From assembly GCF_900113545.1 (NCBI RefSeq), contig NZ_FOPS01000009.1, positions 27,019 through 91,018 of the forward strand: 64,000 nt of DNA, written 5' to 3'. Positions 54,420 through 63,643 of the stretch are shown here, in pieces. A model generated the notes under the pieces. The model was not told the origin of the DNA. It did no database searches and saw nothing but the letters and a program-made list of their open reading frames with translations. How positions within the stretch are numbered: the first letter of the stretch is position 1; the number at the start of each line of letters is the position of its first letter. The position numbers and the translations under genes are program-made. Source of the DNA: Neisseria elongata subsp. elongata (GTDB lineage Bacteria > Pseudomonadota > Gammaproteobacteria > Burkholderiales > Neisseriaceae).

Positions 54420-56792
54420 GTGTGTGCGGTACGCATGCACGCGGTTTCTATTTTTCAGACGACCTCAATCCTTTTTCGAGGCCGTCTGAAAACCCATACC
54501 GACGGCGAAGGCCATACCACTTCCTACGAATACGGCCAGGACGGTCTGCCGACCCGACGCACCAATGCCCTGGGCCACACCTTCGGCTACCACTACGACA
54601 AAGCCCGCCGCCTGGTCGGCCTCACCAATGAAAACGGTGCGCGCTACCGCTTTGCCTACGACGTCCTCGACCGTCTGATTGCCGAAAGCGGTTTCGACCA
54701 TAAGCTGACCGGCTACCGCTATAACGCCGGCAACGAGCTGGTCGAGCAGCGCGAATTCGGCGACGACGCCTCCCTCGCCGCCAAACTGATGGCGCAGCTG
54801 GGCGGACAGCCCGTCCCCAAAAAAGACGCCGCCCCGCTTTCAGACGACCTCGACAGCCAAACCCCGCTGCGGATGACCGAGTTCAAACGCGATATATTGG
54901 GACGCCTAATCCACACCCTCGCCCGCGATAACGACAAGGTTCAGGAAACCGTTTACGGCTACGACCCGGACGGCAATCTCGTCCGCGCCGCCAACCGCCA
55001 CAGCATCACCTGCTTTGACTACAACGAAAACGGCCAACTCATCGCCCGGCACCAATGGAAGGTGCCAAGCAAAGAAGAAAACGCCCGAAACGGCTTACCC
55101 GACACCGACTGGCGCGATGCGCAGTACGACATGCTGTACCTGCCCGTTACCGAAACCGTCCGCTACCACTACGACTTCAACGGCAACCGTACCGCCACCA
55201 TCCTGCCCGACGGCAGACAGATCAACTACCTGTATTACGGCAGCGGACACCTGCACCAAATCAGCCTCGACGACGAAGTCATCTCCGACATCGAACGCGA
55301 TCAGCTGCACCGCAAAATCTTCCGCACACAGGGTAAGCTCGCCAGCCGCTACGAACTCGATCCTTTAGGCTGTCTGAAAAGGCAAATCGCCACCCTCAAC
55401 GATCTGACGGAAGGCGGCAAAGGCAAAACCAAAGTCGCGGCGGGTTATGGTCAAACCGCCGTCAAACGCAGCTACGGCTACGACCGCACCGGCAACCTGA
55501 CCCACAGCACCGACCAGCGGACGGGAACGACGCATTTCGAGTACGACAAACTGGGCAGGATTACCCAAGCGGGCAACGAACGGTTCGCCTTCGATCCCGC
55601 GCACAATATCCTTTCAGACGACCTCAATGCCGTCCCCGACAACCGCCTGAAAACCTACAACGGCACGACCTATTACTACGACGACCTCGGCAACCTCATC
55701 CACTGCGAACTGGCCGACGGCGAAGTGCAGAACTATTTCTACGACCTGCACGACCAACTGGTTAAAGCGGAAATCTTCAAAAAAGACGGCACGAAAGAAA
55801 CTTGGTCCTACAGCTACGACGCCTTAGGCAGAAGGATAAGCAAAGGCCGTCTGAAAGACGGAGAAGTTTCAGGTAGCCTCGAAGAGGAAACCCGCTTCGT
55901 TTGGGACGGCAGCCATTTGCTGCAGGAAGTCCACCCGGACGGCAGATATACTTATATCTACACTGACCCGGATTCCTACGAACCGCTGGCACAGGTACAC
56001 AACCGGACAAACGGAGAAGGTGAAAGCCGACAACAAATCCACTACTTCCACTGCGACCAAATCGGCATCCCGCGTGAGATGACTGATAAGGACGGCAACC
56101 TCTTATGGTTCGGCAACTACACCGGCTGGGGTCGTCTGAAAGAGGAAACCAAGGTAACGGGAACGGCGCACCAACCCTTCCGCCTACAAAACCAGTATGC
56201 CGACCATGAAACGGGACTGCACTATAACTTCTTCAGGTATTACGAGCCGGATGCGGGTCGGTTTATCAACCAGGACCCGATTGGGTTGTGGGGCGGCTTT
56301 AACGTTTATCAGTTTGCGCCGAATGTTCAAGGTTGGCTTGACATATTAGGATTAAAAAATAAATTTGCATTTGACCATCCTGATTGTATTACTAGACGTA
56401 AAAAGATTAGCAATATAGAAAATGATATTATTAAAAGAAATCAAGAAATCAAAGCTAATCCTGGAAATTTACCATATAAGCACAAATCTGGTATGAAGCC
56501 TAGAGATTCAGTTGAAGGACATATTCAACTAGTTGAACAACTTAAAGAAACTTTGAAAAAACATAAACAATGGTTAAATGATAATTGCGATGATTTACCT
56601 CCACCATCCCCTGGTAGATGTACCTCACCTTCTTCAGTACCTAATACTCAAACCCAAGAAAATTTGAAAACTGTGGGGAAAGCGGCGGGAACCGCCGCTG
56701 CAATCTACATAGGGTATAAAATTGTAAGAGCTGTTGCTATATCATTTGTTGCCACCCCCGTAGCAGGAGCTGGTAGTTTAGCATTGCCATAA
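54420..56792 (+). CDS. 5'-truncated Rhs cassette with C-terminal toxin tip
   Basis: A 790-codon frame; the first 22 or so codons come from a GTG in a DUS-containing boundary and are unlikely to be native. YD repeats start at GRLKTHTDGEGHTTSYEYGQDGL and run to DAGRFINQDPIGLWGGFNVYQFAPN (about residue 633), the conserved Rhs core end. The tip (about 150 aa) has FDHPDCITRRKKISN, GMKPRDSVEGHIQLVEQLKETL and a Pro/Ser linker, and ends with a hydrophobic AAIYIGYKIVRAVAISFVA segment that could insert in a membrane. Without secretion and N-terminal parts it is likely a donor cassette for recombination. It contains host, Eikenella- and mucosa-form DUS. Confidence 0.75.
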   Translation: MCAVRMHAVSIFQTTSILFRGRLKTHTDGEGHTTSYEYGQDGLPTRRTNALGHTFGYHYDKARRLVGLTNENGARYRFAYDVLDRLIAESGFDHKLTGYRYNAGNELVEQREFGDDASLAAKLMAQLGGQPVPKKDAAPLSDDLDSQTPLRMTEFKRDILGRLIHTLARDNDKVQETVYGYDPDGNLVRAANRHSITCFDYNENGQLIARHQWKVPSKEENARNGLPDTDWRDAQYDMLYLPVTETVRYHYDFNGNRTATILPDGRQINYLYYGSGHLHQISLDDEVISDIERDQLHRKIFRTQGKLASRYELDPLGCLKRQIATLNDLTEGGKGKTKVAAGYGQTAVKRSYGYDRTGNLTHSTDQRTGTTHFEYDKLGRITQAGNERFAFDPAHNILSDDLNAVPDNRLKTYNGTTYYYDDLGNLIHCELADGEVQNYFYDLHDQLVKAEIFKKDGTKETWSYSYDALGRRISKGRLKDGEVSGSLEEETRFVWDGSHLLQEVHPDGRYTYIYTDPDSYEPLAQVHNRTNGEGESRQQIHYFHCDQIGIPREMTDKDGNLLWFGNYTGWGRLKEETKVTGTAHQPFRLQNQYADHETGLHYNFFRYYEPDAGRFINQDPIGLWGGFNVYQFAPNVQGWLDILGLKNKFAFDHPDCITRRKKISNIENDIIKRNQEIKANPGNLPYKHKSGMKPRDSVEGHIQLVEQLKETLKKHKQWLNDNCDDLPPPSPGRCTSPSSVPNTQTQENLKTVGKAAGTAAAIYIGYKIVRAVAISFVATPVAGAGSLALP

Positions 56793-56810
56793 TTTTAAAA
56801 TATAAAGTCT

Positions 56811-57370
56811 ATGAAAATGAACTATAAAATAATTAATGCAATGAGCAATCTAGAAATAATTAAATATTTATACTCATTAGAAAATAAAAAGGATTTACAA
56901 GATGCTTTGGAATATATTTCTCTAAACTTAGATAGCACAATATTTCAACCTACTATTGATAACGACACATTCTTTTTTATATATCACCTCCTCAGTAATA
57001 AAAAATAATCCAAAATAGGGGGCTTTGGGAATTTATTATTACCCTAGAAAGTTCAGATCTTGACTTTTCCCAAATAACTAAAGCTAAAAGGTTTAAATTA
57101 ATAAATAAAATTACTTCAGCGTCTGAGCTTTATGAAAGTTCAGTGGCTTGCGAAATAGGAAGATTTATTATTCGATATTTATTAATTAATAAACCTGAAA
57201 GACTAAAATATATCTTAGATATTAAAAAAGAGTTAGATAAAAAAATAGCCAAGTGTAATTATTTGGATATGTTATATTTTATGCTTTTAGACTATCAAGA
57301 CAATTCTGAAATTAATCAAAGCGAAAAAGAAAATATTACTAAACTATTAAAAAAAATTAGTAAATCATAG
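56811..57370 (+). pseudogene. Immunity-like gene frameshifted at an A6 tract
   Basis: Two frames make one AT-rich gene: MKMNYKIINAMSNLEIIKYL to the TAA at 57006, and from about 57005 in another frame LWEFIITLESSDLDFSQITKAKRF, continuing to the stop at 57370 (…KYILDIKKELDKKIAKC…). The break is near six A at 57000-57005. Restored, the product is about 186 aa. Position right after the Rhs tip supports an immunity function. It may be decayed or switchable. Confidence 0.55.
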
Positions 57371-57490
57371 TTTTTCTTACAAACATTGTTCCCTTTTTAA
57401 AACTAAGTTGCTCCGCATCATTAGATATAACGATAGCAAGCCGCAATTTGCATGAAACCTCCACAACATAGGATGTTGCGGTTTCTGCTT

Positions 57491-57527
57491 TTCAGACGAC
57501 CTCACTCCTTTTTCGAGGTCGTCTGAA
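57491..57527. terminator. Inverted pair of mucosa-form DUS
   Basis: Exact TTCAGACGACCT (57491-57502) and AGGTCGTCTGAA (57516-57527) form a hairpin after the immunity-like gene. This is the N. mucosa dialect rather than the host AG form. Confidence 0.8.
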
Positions 57528-57560
57528 ATATCTCTTCCATAACAATCCAAGCCAAAACCA

Positions 57561-57627
57561 CCTACGAATACGGCCAAGACGGTCTGCCGACCCGACGCAC
57601 CAATGCCCTGGGCCACACCTTCGGCTA
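57561..57627 (+). repeat. 67-bp repeat of the Rhs core start
   Basis: It matches 54523-54589 with one difference and encodes the YEYGQDGLPTRRTNALGHTFGY segment. Here it is cut at the last base and joined to the tail of an IS1106-like transposase gene. It is a remnant of a further Rhs cassette. Confidence 0.85.
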
Positions 57628-58114
57628 TTGGAAGGTTTGCCCAAAGGTACGACCGTCTATGCCGACAAAGGCTACGACAGTGCGGAAAACCGGCAACATC
57701 CGAAAGAACATCGGCTGCCGGACGGCATTATGCGCAAAGCCCACCTCAACCGTCCGCTGACGGAAGCGCAAACCAAACGTAACCGATATTTGTCGAAGAC
57801 CCGTTATGTGGTCGAACAAAGCTTCGGTACGCTGCACCGTAAATTCCGCTACGCCCGGGCAGCCTATTTCGGGCTGATTAAAGTGAGCGCGCAAAGCCAT
57901 CTGAAGGCGATGTGTTTGAACCTGTTGAAAGCGGAAAACAGGCTAAGTGTGCCTGTTGCCGCCTAAAAGGCGGCCCGGATGCCTGATTATCAGGTATCCG
58001 GGGAGGATTAAGGGGAGATTTGGGTAAAATCAGGCGCAATTAGGTGCGGAAACAGCCGAAAACCTGTGTTTGGGTTTCGGCTGTCGGAGGAAAGGCTTTT
58101 TTGCAAAGGTCTCA
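57628..58114 (+). mobile_element. 3' remnant of an IS1106-like (IS5 family) element
   Basis: The coding part 57628-57966 reads KGTTVYADKGYDSAENR and RYVVEQSFGTLHRKFRYARAAYFG, the second catalytic Asp and the Glu region of IS5-type transposases (about 112 residues). The element ends TTTTGCAAAGGTCTC at 58100-58113 or so, its terminal repeat. The N-terminal two thirds are missing, replaced by the Rhs repeat. Confidence 0.8.
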
Positions 58115-58158
58115 GATGAGGTGTTTTTGCATGATGTGATGAAGTGTGTTGAGTGAGT

Positions 58159-58170
58159 TGCAGGCTGCTT
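58159..58170 (-). repeat. Kingella-form DUS
   Basis: TGCAGGCTGCTT is the exact complement of AAGCAGCCTGCA, the AA-king3 dialect. It lies downstream of the OmpA-like gene. Confidence 0.75.
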
Positions 58171-58184
58171 TTAAATTCCAATAA

Positions 58185-58222
58185 AAATCCCTTGGCTCAA
58201 GCAAAAGCAAGCCAAGGGATTT
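58185..58222. terminator. Terminator of the OmpA-like gene
   Basis: AAATCCCTTGGCT pairs with AGCCAAGGGATTT around CAAGCAAAAGCA. It lies about 10 bases after the stop on the minus strand and is not DUS-based. Confidence 0.85.
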
Positions 58223-58232
58223 GAGCGCGCGC

Positions 58233-58769
58233 TTATTGCGCAACAGGGGCTGTGCCAGTGATTTCCACCACCACTCGGCGGTCAGGTTGCAGGCAGGCTT
58301 TCAAAGCCGCTGTTGCACGGGTGCCGTGGCAGTTGGTGGTAACCGGTTGCGTTTCACCGGCGCTGCGGGTGCTGATAGGGTCTTGCACGCCTTTTTCCTG
58401 CAAGTAGGCTTTCACCGTTTCTGCGCGTTTCAAGCCCAAGTTGTAGTTGTATTGCTCGCTGCCCAAGCGGTCGGTATGGCCCACCAAGGCAATGCTGTCG
58501 ATGTGCGCTTGGCGGCTGACCAGACGGGCGGCCAGTTCGTCCAATGTTGCGCGGCCTTGCGGCAGCAGGTCTTTCACAGACGAGCGGTTAAATTGGAACA
58601 AGGCATCGGCGGCCAGATTGATACGCTCAACTTGAGGTGCTGGTGCAGGCGCCACCATAACGGGAGCCGCAGGTTCTTCAGGCGCACACCATTTGTGAAT
58701 GTAATCTTTGGCCAATGCGGGAGTGCTTAAGCAAGCTGCCAGGGCAGCAAATAAAAATGTTTTTTTCAT
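58233..58769 (-). CDS. OmpA-family periplasmic peptidoglycan-binding protein (RmpM-like)
   Basis: A 178-aa protein with a cleavable signal peptide (MKKTFLFAALAACLSTPALA), a short Pro/Ala linker and a C-terminal OmpA domain (INLAADALFQFNRSSVKDLLP, then IALVGHTDRLGSEQYNYNLGLKRAETVKAYL with the peptidoglycan-binding Asp and Arg). There is no N-terminal barrel. This matches RmpM/class 4 proteins, which link porins to peptidoglycan. It lies downstream of the autotransporter gene across a hairpin and carries a Kingella-form DUS after it. Confidence 0.85.
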   Translation of the reverse strand: MKKTFLFAALAACLSTPALAKDYIHKWCAPEEPAAPVMVAPAPAPQVERINLAADALFQFNRSSVKDLLPQGRATLDELAARLVSRQAHIDSIALVGHTDRLGSEQYNYNLGLKRAETVKAYLQEKGVQDPISTRSAGETQPVTTNCHGTRATAALKACLQPDRRVVVEITGTAPVAQ

Positions 58770-58785
58770 TGATGGTTTCCTTTGG

Positions 58786-58813
58786 GCAGGCTGCCTTAAA
58801 TAAGGCAGCCTGC
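58786..58813. terminator. Hairpin of paired Kingella-type DUS cores
   Basis: GCAGGCTGCC and GGCAGCCTGC flank TTAAATAA, a perfect stem between the autotransporter stop and the OmpA-like start. It lies only about 17 bases before the downstream ATG, so either transcription reads through or ompA has a promoter inside the autotransporter end. Confidence 0.8.
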
Positions 58814-58823
58814 ACGGTGGGGG

Positions 58824-61800
58824 TTATTTCCAAGTGTATTTGAAGCCGACTGTGCCACGGTAACCGTCGCGTTTTGCACCACCCAGGTTACGTTCGTAGC
58901 GCGCATCGCCGTACAGGTAGGCATTCTTGCTCAGCGGCAGTTGTGCGCCCAAGCCCAGCTCGCCCCACGTAGTGTTGCGTTTCTCGCTGACAGAGTCCGC
59001 ACCGATGTGGATGTTGCGCGGTTTGATGAAATCATTCCACACGTTGGCAACGGCATAGAACGTGTTGGTGCGCAGGTTGCTGTTTGGCGCATTGTAGGCC
59101 AAACGTGCACCCAAGCGACCGCGCAGACCGTGTTGGCCGTTTTGTTCTACTTGGCGGATACCGTCGTTGAAGTTTTTCAGGCCCACATATTGGTACATCA
59201 ACTGAGCTTGCGGCTCAATCATCCAGTCGCCCTCGTTTTCGGCACGTTCGCCCAAGGCAAACGGACGACCAACTTCGGCAGACAGGCCTGCACCCCAACC
59301 GTTTTGTTTCACGGAAACGGAATCACGGGCTTTATAGTTGTTGCGCAGCCAGCTTACTTGGCCAACCAAATCCAGATAGCTGCCGTTTTGTGCGTAGTAA
59401 GTGTTGCTCACGCCCAAAGATACGGCATCGGTTTTGCCTTCGCCGGTGAATTTATCGTCCACCACAACGCCGCCGACAGCACGGTAGCGGTCGAAGAAGT
59501 CGGTTGTCGCATGGGTATATGCCGCAAACACGCCGGTCAGGTTATGACCGCCTTTATCGTTACGGCGGATGGCAAAGTCATGGCCGATTTGTACGCCGCC
59601 CATTTTGGTTTCAAAGTTGAAACGCTCTTTACCTTCGCTGTTCAGACCGCGACCCAGCAGGCGCACCCAAGTTTGACCTTTGGCCTGGTCGCCGCAGGTT
59701 GCACACTCATCCCAAGCCATGATTTGGTTTTCGCCACGGCGTTCGTGCAATGTAGCAGACAACGTGTTATAGCCAATTTCTTGGTTTACTTGCGGCATCA
59801 GCGTATATGCTGATACACCGGGTGCGAAAATATAGTGTCCTGGAGCCGGAGCAGGTGCTGGTGCTGGAGTAGCGTACAACGTCCATGCATAAACATTCTT
59901 ACCGCCCGCGGTGCTCTTCAATACCAATTGTGCTTGACCGGCATTGGTGGTGTCGGCAGTACCTGTAAAGACAGCGTTGCCATCCGGTTGGCCAACTTGC
60001 TGACCTGCGGCATTGGCTGCAGGCTGCTCTACGGTTACCACATCAGAAGAGAACTGCTGTGCAGTGGTTTTCGTGATGTTGCCGATAATGCCGTTTGGCG
60101 TGCTGACAATAGTTTTACCGCTGGCCGCACCTTTAATAATCAGGTGGTCGGAGTCTTTATCCGCATCGCTGTTCCACAGGGTATTGACAACCAATTTACC
60201 GTTGTTGCCGGTGTAGTCGCCGTTTACGGTGATGGTTTTGTAGTTGCCCACAGCAGCGGTAGTCGGTGTAGCAAAGGCTACGGTGCCGGCATTATCCAGG
60301 CTGGTTACGGTGGAATTGCCGGTATTGTTCCAAGTGGTGCCGTTAGCCAGCTCCACGGAAGAAGTACCTGCTGCCAGCGACATAACACCATTCAACACCG
60401 CGCCATTAGTGGCAACGAGTGAGTTGGTGCCGGCAACTGAGTTAAATACATTGGTAGTACCGGTTACCGTGCCGCCATTAACGTTGATAGTGTTGTTGCC
60501 GGCATTGGCTCGCAAAGCATCACCATTGGCTTTCACCGTTGCGTTGTTCAGGTTGGCTGTACCGCTATTCAGCGTTTGTACGGCAACGCTGTTGGCACCC
60601 TTCAGATCAAGGTTTCCTGAATAGTCCACTGTACCGCTGTTTTGTGCAGTGTATCCGGTTACACCAGCTGCGTTGGTAGTGGTGTTCAGCTCAGAAACCA
60701 GTTTGGTTTTATTATTAGGTGAACTACCGGCAACTGCTTGGTTATTCAAACCGTGGTTTTTACCATCTACCACACCAATAGTTGCATTGGTGGCAGTGTC
60801 CGCAACATTAGCCGTACCTTTCAGACTAGCTGTTGCACCACCGGATACCAAGGCCACCTTAGAGCCGCTGCCGGTCAGGTTATAAGTACCATTATTCACA
60901 TTAACAGCAGAAGCTTTACCTGCTTCATCAGCACCATCACTAGCCAAAATCACGGCTTCTTTGCCGGATGCAGTAACGGTGAGATCAGTTGCATTGACGG
61001 TACCACCGGCATCTGCACGGAACATAGTGGAGTTCTCGGTAGTGATGTCTGTACTGTTGGTCAAAGCAGCAACATTAGCAACCGCATTACCGCCATTGAT
61101 ATGGTAGGCAATTTGGTTTTTCGCATTGGTGGAGTTGTCGAATACGGCTTTCATGCCAGCATTGACGGTCATTGTTGAATTACCGCGTGCGTGTGCGCCG
61201 ATAACGTTGTCACCTTTCAAGGTCAATGTGCCGTCTGCAACCACATCGGCTTTGCCAGTACCTTGGCCATCAGCATAAATACCGTAATTGCGGGTTACCA
61301 GGTTGGCAGATGCCTCTTCTACCGTAATTTTGCTGGTGGCGGTATTAGTGATTTTTGCCGTGCGTCCTGCCTCGGCCACCACGTTTTCGCCGACTGCATT
61401 AGTGCCAATTACGTTGATGGTGCCAGCATTGGTAATTTGAGCTGCACCGGAGTTTTGTGCTTGGATACCAACATTTTGTTTTGGTTGTGCACCGCCAACA
61501 CCGCTTGCCTTACCCTCGATATTGATGACACTGTCTGTGCCCAAGTTAACCACGGTTGACGCATCACTGTTGCTGGCTACGCGGATAGCGGTAGCGCCTT
61601 GAGTTTGCTCTCCGAGGGTAATCTTACCGTTATGATTAACAACGGCACTGCTGCCATTAACCAAAATACCTACTTGGTCGGTAGCATTGCCGATCAGCTT
61701 AGTCGGTGCGTTTTTGTCGTATTGTGCTGCGCGGCCGATAAAGATTTGGCTATCTTTTTCACTATTAAATGTACCGCCTTGTTCTACACGGACGCCGGTA

Positions 61801-63335
61801 ATACCGCTGTTTGGCGAACTGTTTACGGCCACATTGATAATACCGCCGGCTTTATTGGTTGCCGTGGCATTGTTATTTACGCGAAGTGCGTAGTTGTTAT
61901 GCGAATAGCCCTCATAGGTATAGCCGGCAAGGTTGATGATGCCATTATTTTCGAAGTTGCCGCTATTGGTTGCATTAATCGTGGTAGACAAAGAGTAGTA
62001 GTCATTTTTATTTGTCTGCCTGGCTTGGGTTGTGTCGTAATTATCAGACGCAAAGAAACCACCGGAAATTATACCGTTGTTGATTGCTGTACTACCTGCA
62101 TCACGTACGGTCAGACTGTTGAAACGGCCAGACAGTTGCGCACCTTCCTCAATCACTGCTTTACCACCGTTTTCTGCCAGCATGCCGCCACCGTTACTTG
62201 ACTCTAAACCAGGGCTTACGTCAATTTGCCCACCATTTTTGATGGTAGCAGTGGAACCCGCACCAGTTGCGGCCAACACCCAGCGCTCACCGATAGGGCG
62301 AGTGGAGTCCGGATGGATGGTAATAGGATTATTTTGTCGGAAAGTCTTCGATTCGGTAGCAGCAGCTTCATTGAAATAGCGATCATATGCAGCCTGTTGT
62401 GTTTCACCGGCATTAGCAAAACCAGGCGTACCAATCGCAGGAATCAAGACGTTATTATTGTAGTTAACCAAATCCTGTACGGTATTCAATACATGATTTG
62501 TTCCATTAAAGGTGACGGTTTTCGGTTTAAATAAAACTTGACCAATCGCCATCTCTTGAGAAGCTACACGAGTTTCTTCAAAATAAATGCGATTTTTAGA
62601 TACCCAATCTGCCGACCCGCCGTCTTCGGCCTGTACCAAACGGGAGTTCTTTAAAGCAATTAGTGTTTTTACAGTGTTCTGAGTAGTAGTCTCATCTGCC
62701 ATAGTAGCAGCCGGATCACCTAAGCTGGTAATAATTTTGCTGCCATTACCATTGGCGGTGCCCAAGCGCATATCAACGTATATATCATTGCCCGTTGATA
62801 CAGTACTTTGAACATCTGCTGCAGATATAGATTTAACGTTGTTATAAACGTTTACGGTTTGGTTACTATTGGTTGCTGGGTCTGTTACATTGACCGTGCG
62901 GCCTTTTTGGTTGGCAAGCAGGCGCTCGCGCTGATTCAGTTCCGCAAGAATGGCGGGCTCTGTAAACAGTTCGCTTAATTTTCCACTTCTGATAGAGCGG
63001 TCATTATTATTACCGGTAATGTTGTTGATATCGGGTGATGTTAAGGTAACAGTATCACCACCAGTTACCAAAGCCTGGCCGACTTTATTGTCGTTTGCGG
63101 CTGCAGTGTAAACACCCATGTCGCAGCTTCCACCGCTGGCGACTGTACTGCCGTCGCCGCAAGTAGAGGCTTGCGCCGGCATGGAGGCCAAACTTGCGCC
63201 CATAATGGCGGCAGATACCAGCAGTTTGCCGGTGCTCGTGCGTGAAGATTTTTTGCGGCCGCGTTTATCCAGTTCGGAACACACCACCCAGGTGCCGTGC
63301 TCTTCCGAGTATACAACGTTATAAATTTTATTCAT
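58824..63335 (-). CDS. Large type V autotransporter with ESPR signal
   Basis: A 1503-aa protein. Residues 1-56 or so are an extended signal peptide: MNKIYNVVYSEEHGTWVVCSEL, a basic KRGRKKSSR stretch and LLVSAAIMGASLASMPAQA, as in giant autotransporters. The passenger (about 57-1200) is rich in Asn, Gly, Thr and Val repeats (GTINVIGTNAVGENVV, GVTGYTAQNSGTVDYSGNLDLKGA) typical of a beta-helix adhesin. A Pro-Ala linker precedes the C-terminal 12-strand barrel (VNQEIGYNTLSATLHERRGENQIMAWDE, ending GFKYTWK). CATCG near 1235 may form a disulfide. GGAG precedes the start. Confidence 0.92.
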   Translation of the reverse strand: MNKIYNVVYSEEHGTWVVCSELDKRGRKKSSRTSTGKLLVSAAIMGASLASMPAQASTCGDGSTVASGGSCDMGVYTAAANDNKVGQALVTGGDTVTLTSPDINNITGNNNDRSIRSGKLSELFTEPAILAELNQRERLLANQKGRTVNVTDPATNSNQTVNVYNNVKSISAADVQSTVSTGNDIYVDMRLGTANGNGSKIITSLGDPAATMADETTTQNTVKTLIALKNSRLVQAEDGGSADWVSKNRIYFEETRVASQEMAIGQVLFKPKTVTFNGTNHVLNTVQDLVNYNNNVLIPAIGTPGFANAGETQQAAYDRYFNEAAATESKTFRQNNPITIHPDSTRPIGERWVLAATGAGSTATIKNGGQIDVSPGLESSNGGGMLAENGGKAVIEEGAQLSGRFNSLTVRDAGSTAINNGIISGGFFASDNYDTTQARQTNKNDYYSLSTTINATNSGNFENNGIINLAGYTYEGYSHNNYALRVNNNATATNKAGGIINVAVNSSPNSGITGVRVEQGGTFNSEKDSQIFIGRAAQYDKNAPTKLIGNATDQVGILVNGSSAVVNHNGKITLGEQTQGATAIRVASNSDASTVVNLGTDSVINIEGKASGVGGAQPKQNVGIQAQNSGAAQITNAGTINVIGTNAVGENVVAEAGRTAKITNTATSKITVEEASANLVTRNYGIYADGQGTGKADVVADGTLTLKGDNVIGAHARGNSTMTVNAGMKAVFDNSTNAKNQIAYHINGGNAVANVAALTNSTDITTENSTMFRADAGGTVNATDLTVTASGKEAVILASDGADEAGKASAVNVNNGTYNLTGSGSKVALVSGGATASLKGTANVADTATNATIGVVDGKNHGLNNQAVAGSSPNNKTKLVSELNTTTNAAGVTGYTAQNSGTVDYSGNLDLKGANSVAVQTLNSGTANLNNATVKANGDALRANAGNNTINVNGGTVTGTTNVFNSVAGTNSLVATNGAVLNGVMSLAAGTSSVELANGTTWNNTGNSTVTSLDNAGTVAFATPTTAAVGNYKTITVNGDYTGNNGKLVVNTLWNSDADKDSDHLIIKGAASGKTIVSTPNGIIGNITKTTAQQFSSDVVTVEQPAANAAGQQVGQPDGNAVFTGTADTTNAGQAQLVLKSTAGGKNVYAWTLYATPAPAPAPAPGHYIFAPGVSAYTLMPQVNQEIGYNTLSATLHERRGENQIMAWDECATCGDQAKGQTWVRLLGRGLNSEGKERFNFETKMGGVQIGHDFAIRRNDKGGHNLTGVFAAYTHATTDFFDRYRAVGGVVVDDKFTGEGKTDAVSLGVSNTYYAQNGSYLDLVGQVSWLRNNYKARDSVSVKQNGWGAGLSAEVGRPFALGERAENEGDWMIEPQAQLMYQYVGLKNFNDGIRQVEQNGQHGLRGRLGARLAYNAPNSNLRTNTFYAVANVWNDFIKPRNIHIGADSVSEKRNTTWGELGLGAQLPLSKNAYLYGDARYERNLGGAKRDGYRGTVGFKYTWK

Positions 63336-63643
63336 CGATATTGCTCCAAGTTATGATATGTGTCGAAACGGTAAAAATTTGCAAGAAGTTTTGGCAACTT
63401 TCAAATCTTCTGCAAAATAAAATAACTGAAAATTCTATCATGTTATTGGCGATTTTTAAAAAGAATATTGTCGAATTTCGATAAAAACTATGGGGCTGTC
63501 CTAGTTATCTAGGACAGCCCCAAAACTATTCATGCTGATTTGGATTTTTTATGAAAAGTCAGAAAAAAATAGTTGGTGAATGTTGCGTTGATGAGATTTT
63601 GGCAGGGGAGAATTTTCAAAAAAAAGCATTATTTGCACAATAA
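63336..63643. other. Intergenic region upstream of the autotransporter
   Basis: 308 AT-rich bases with the autotransporter promoter and, at 63491-63522, a 32-bp palindrome (TGGGGCTGTCCTAG, spacer, complement) resembling abutted IS terminal repeats. No gene was recognised. Confidence 0.45.
63491..63522. repeat. 32-bp palindrome resembling joined IS ends
   Basis: TGGGGCTGTCCTAG and CTAGGACAGCCCCA meet across TTAT. GGGGCTGTCCTAG is a common terminal-repeat pattern; no transposase lies between, so it is a footprint, MITE or terminator. Confidence 0.5.
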
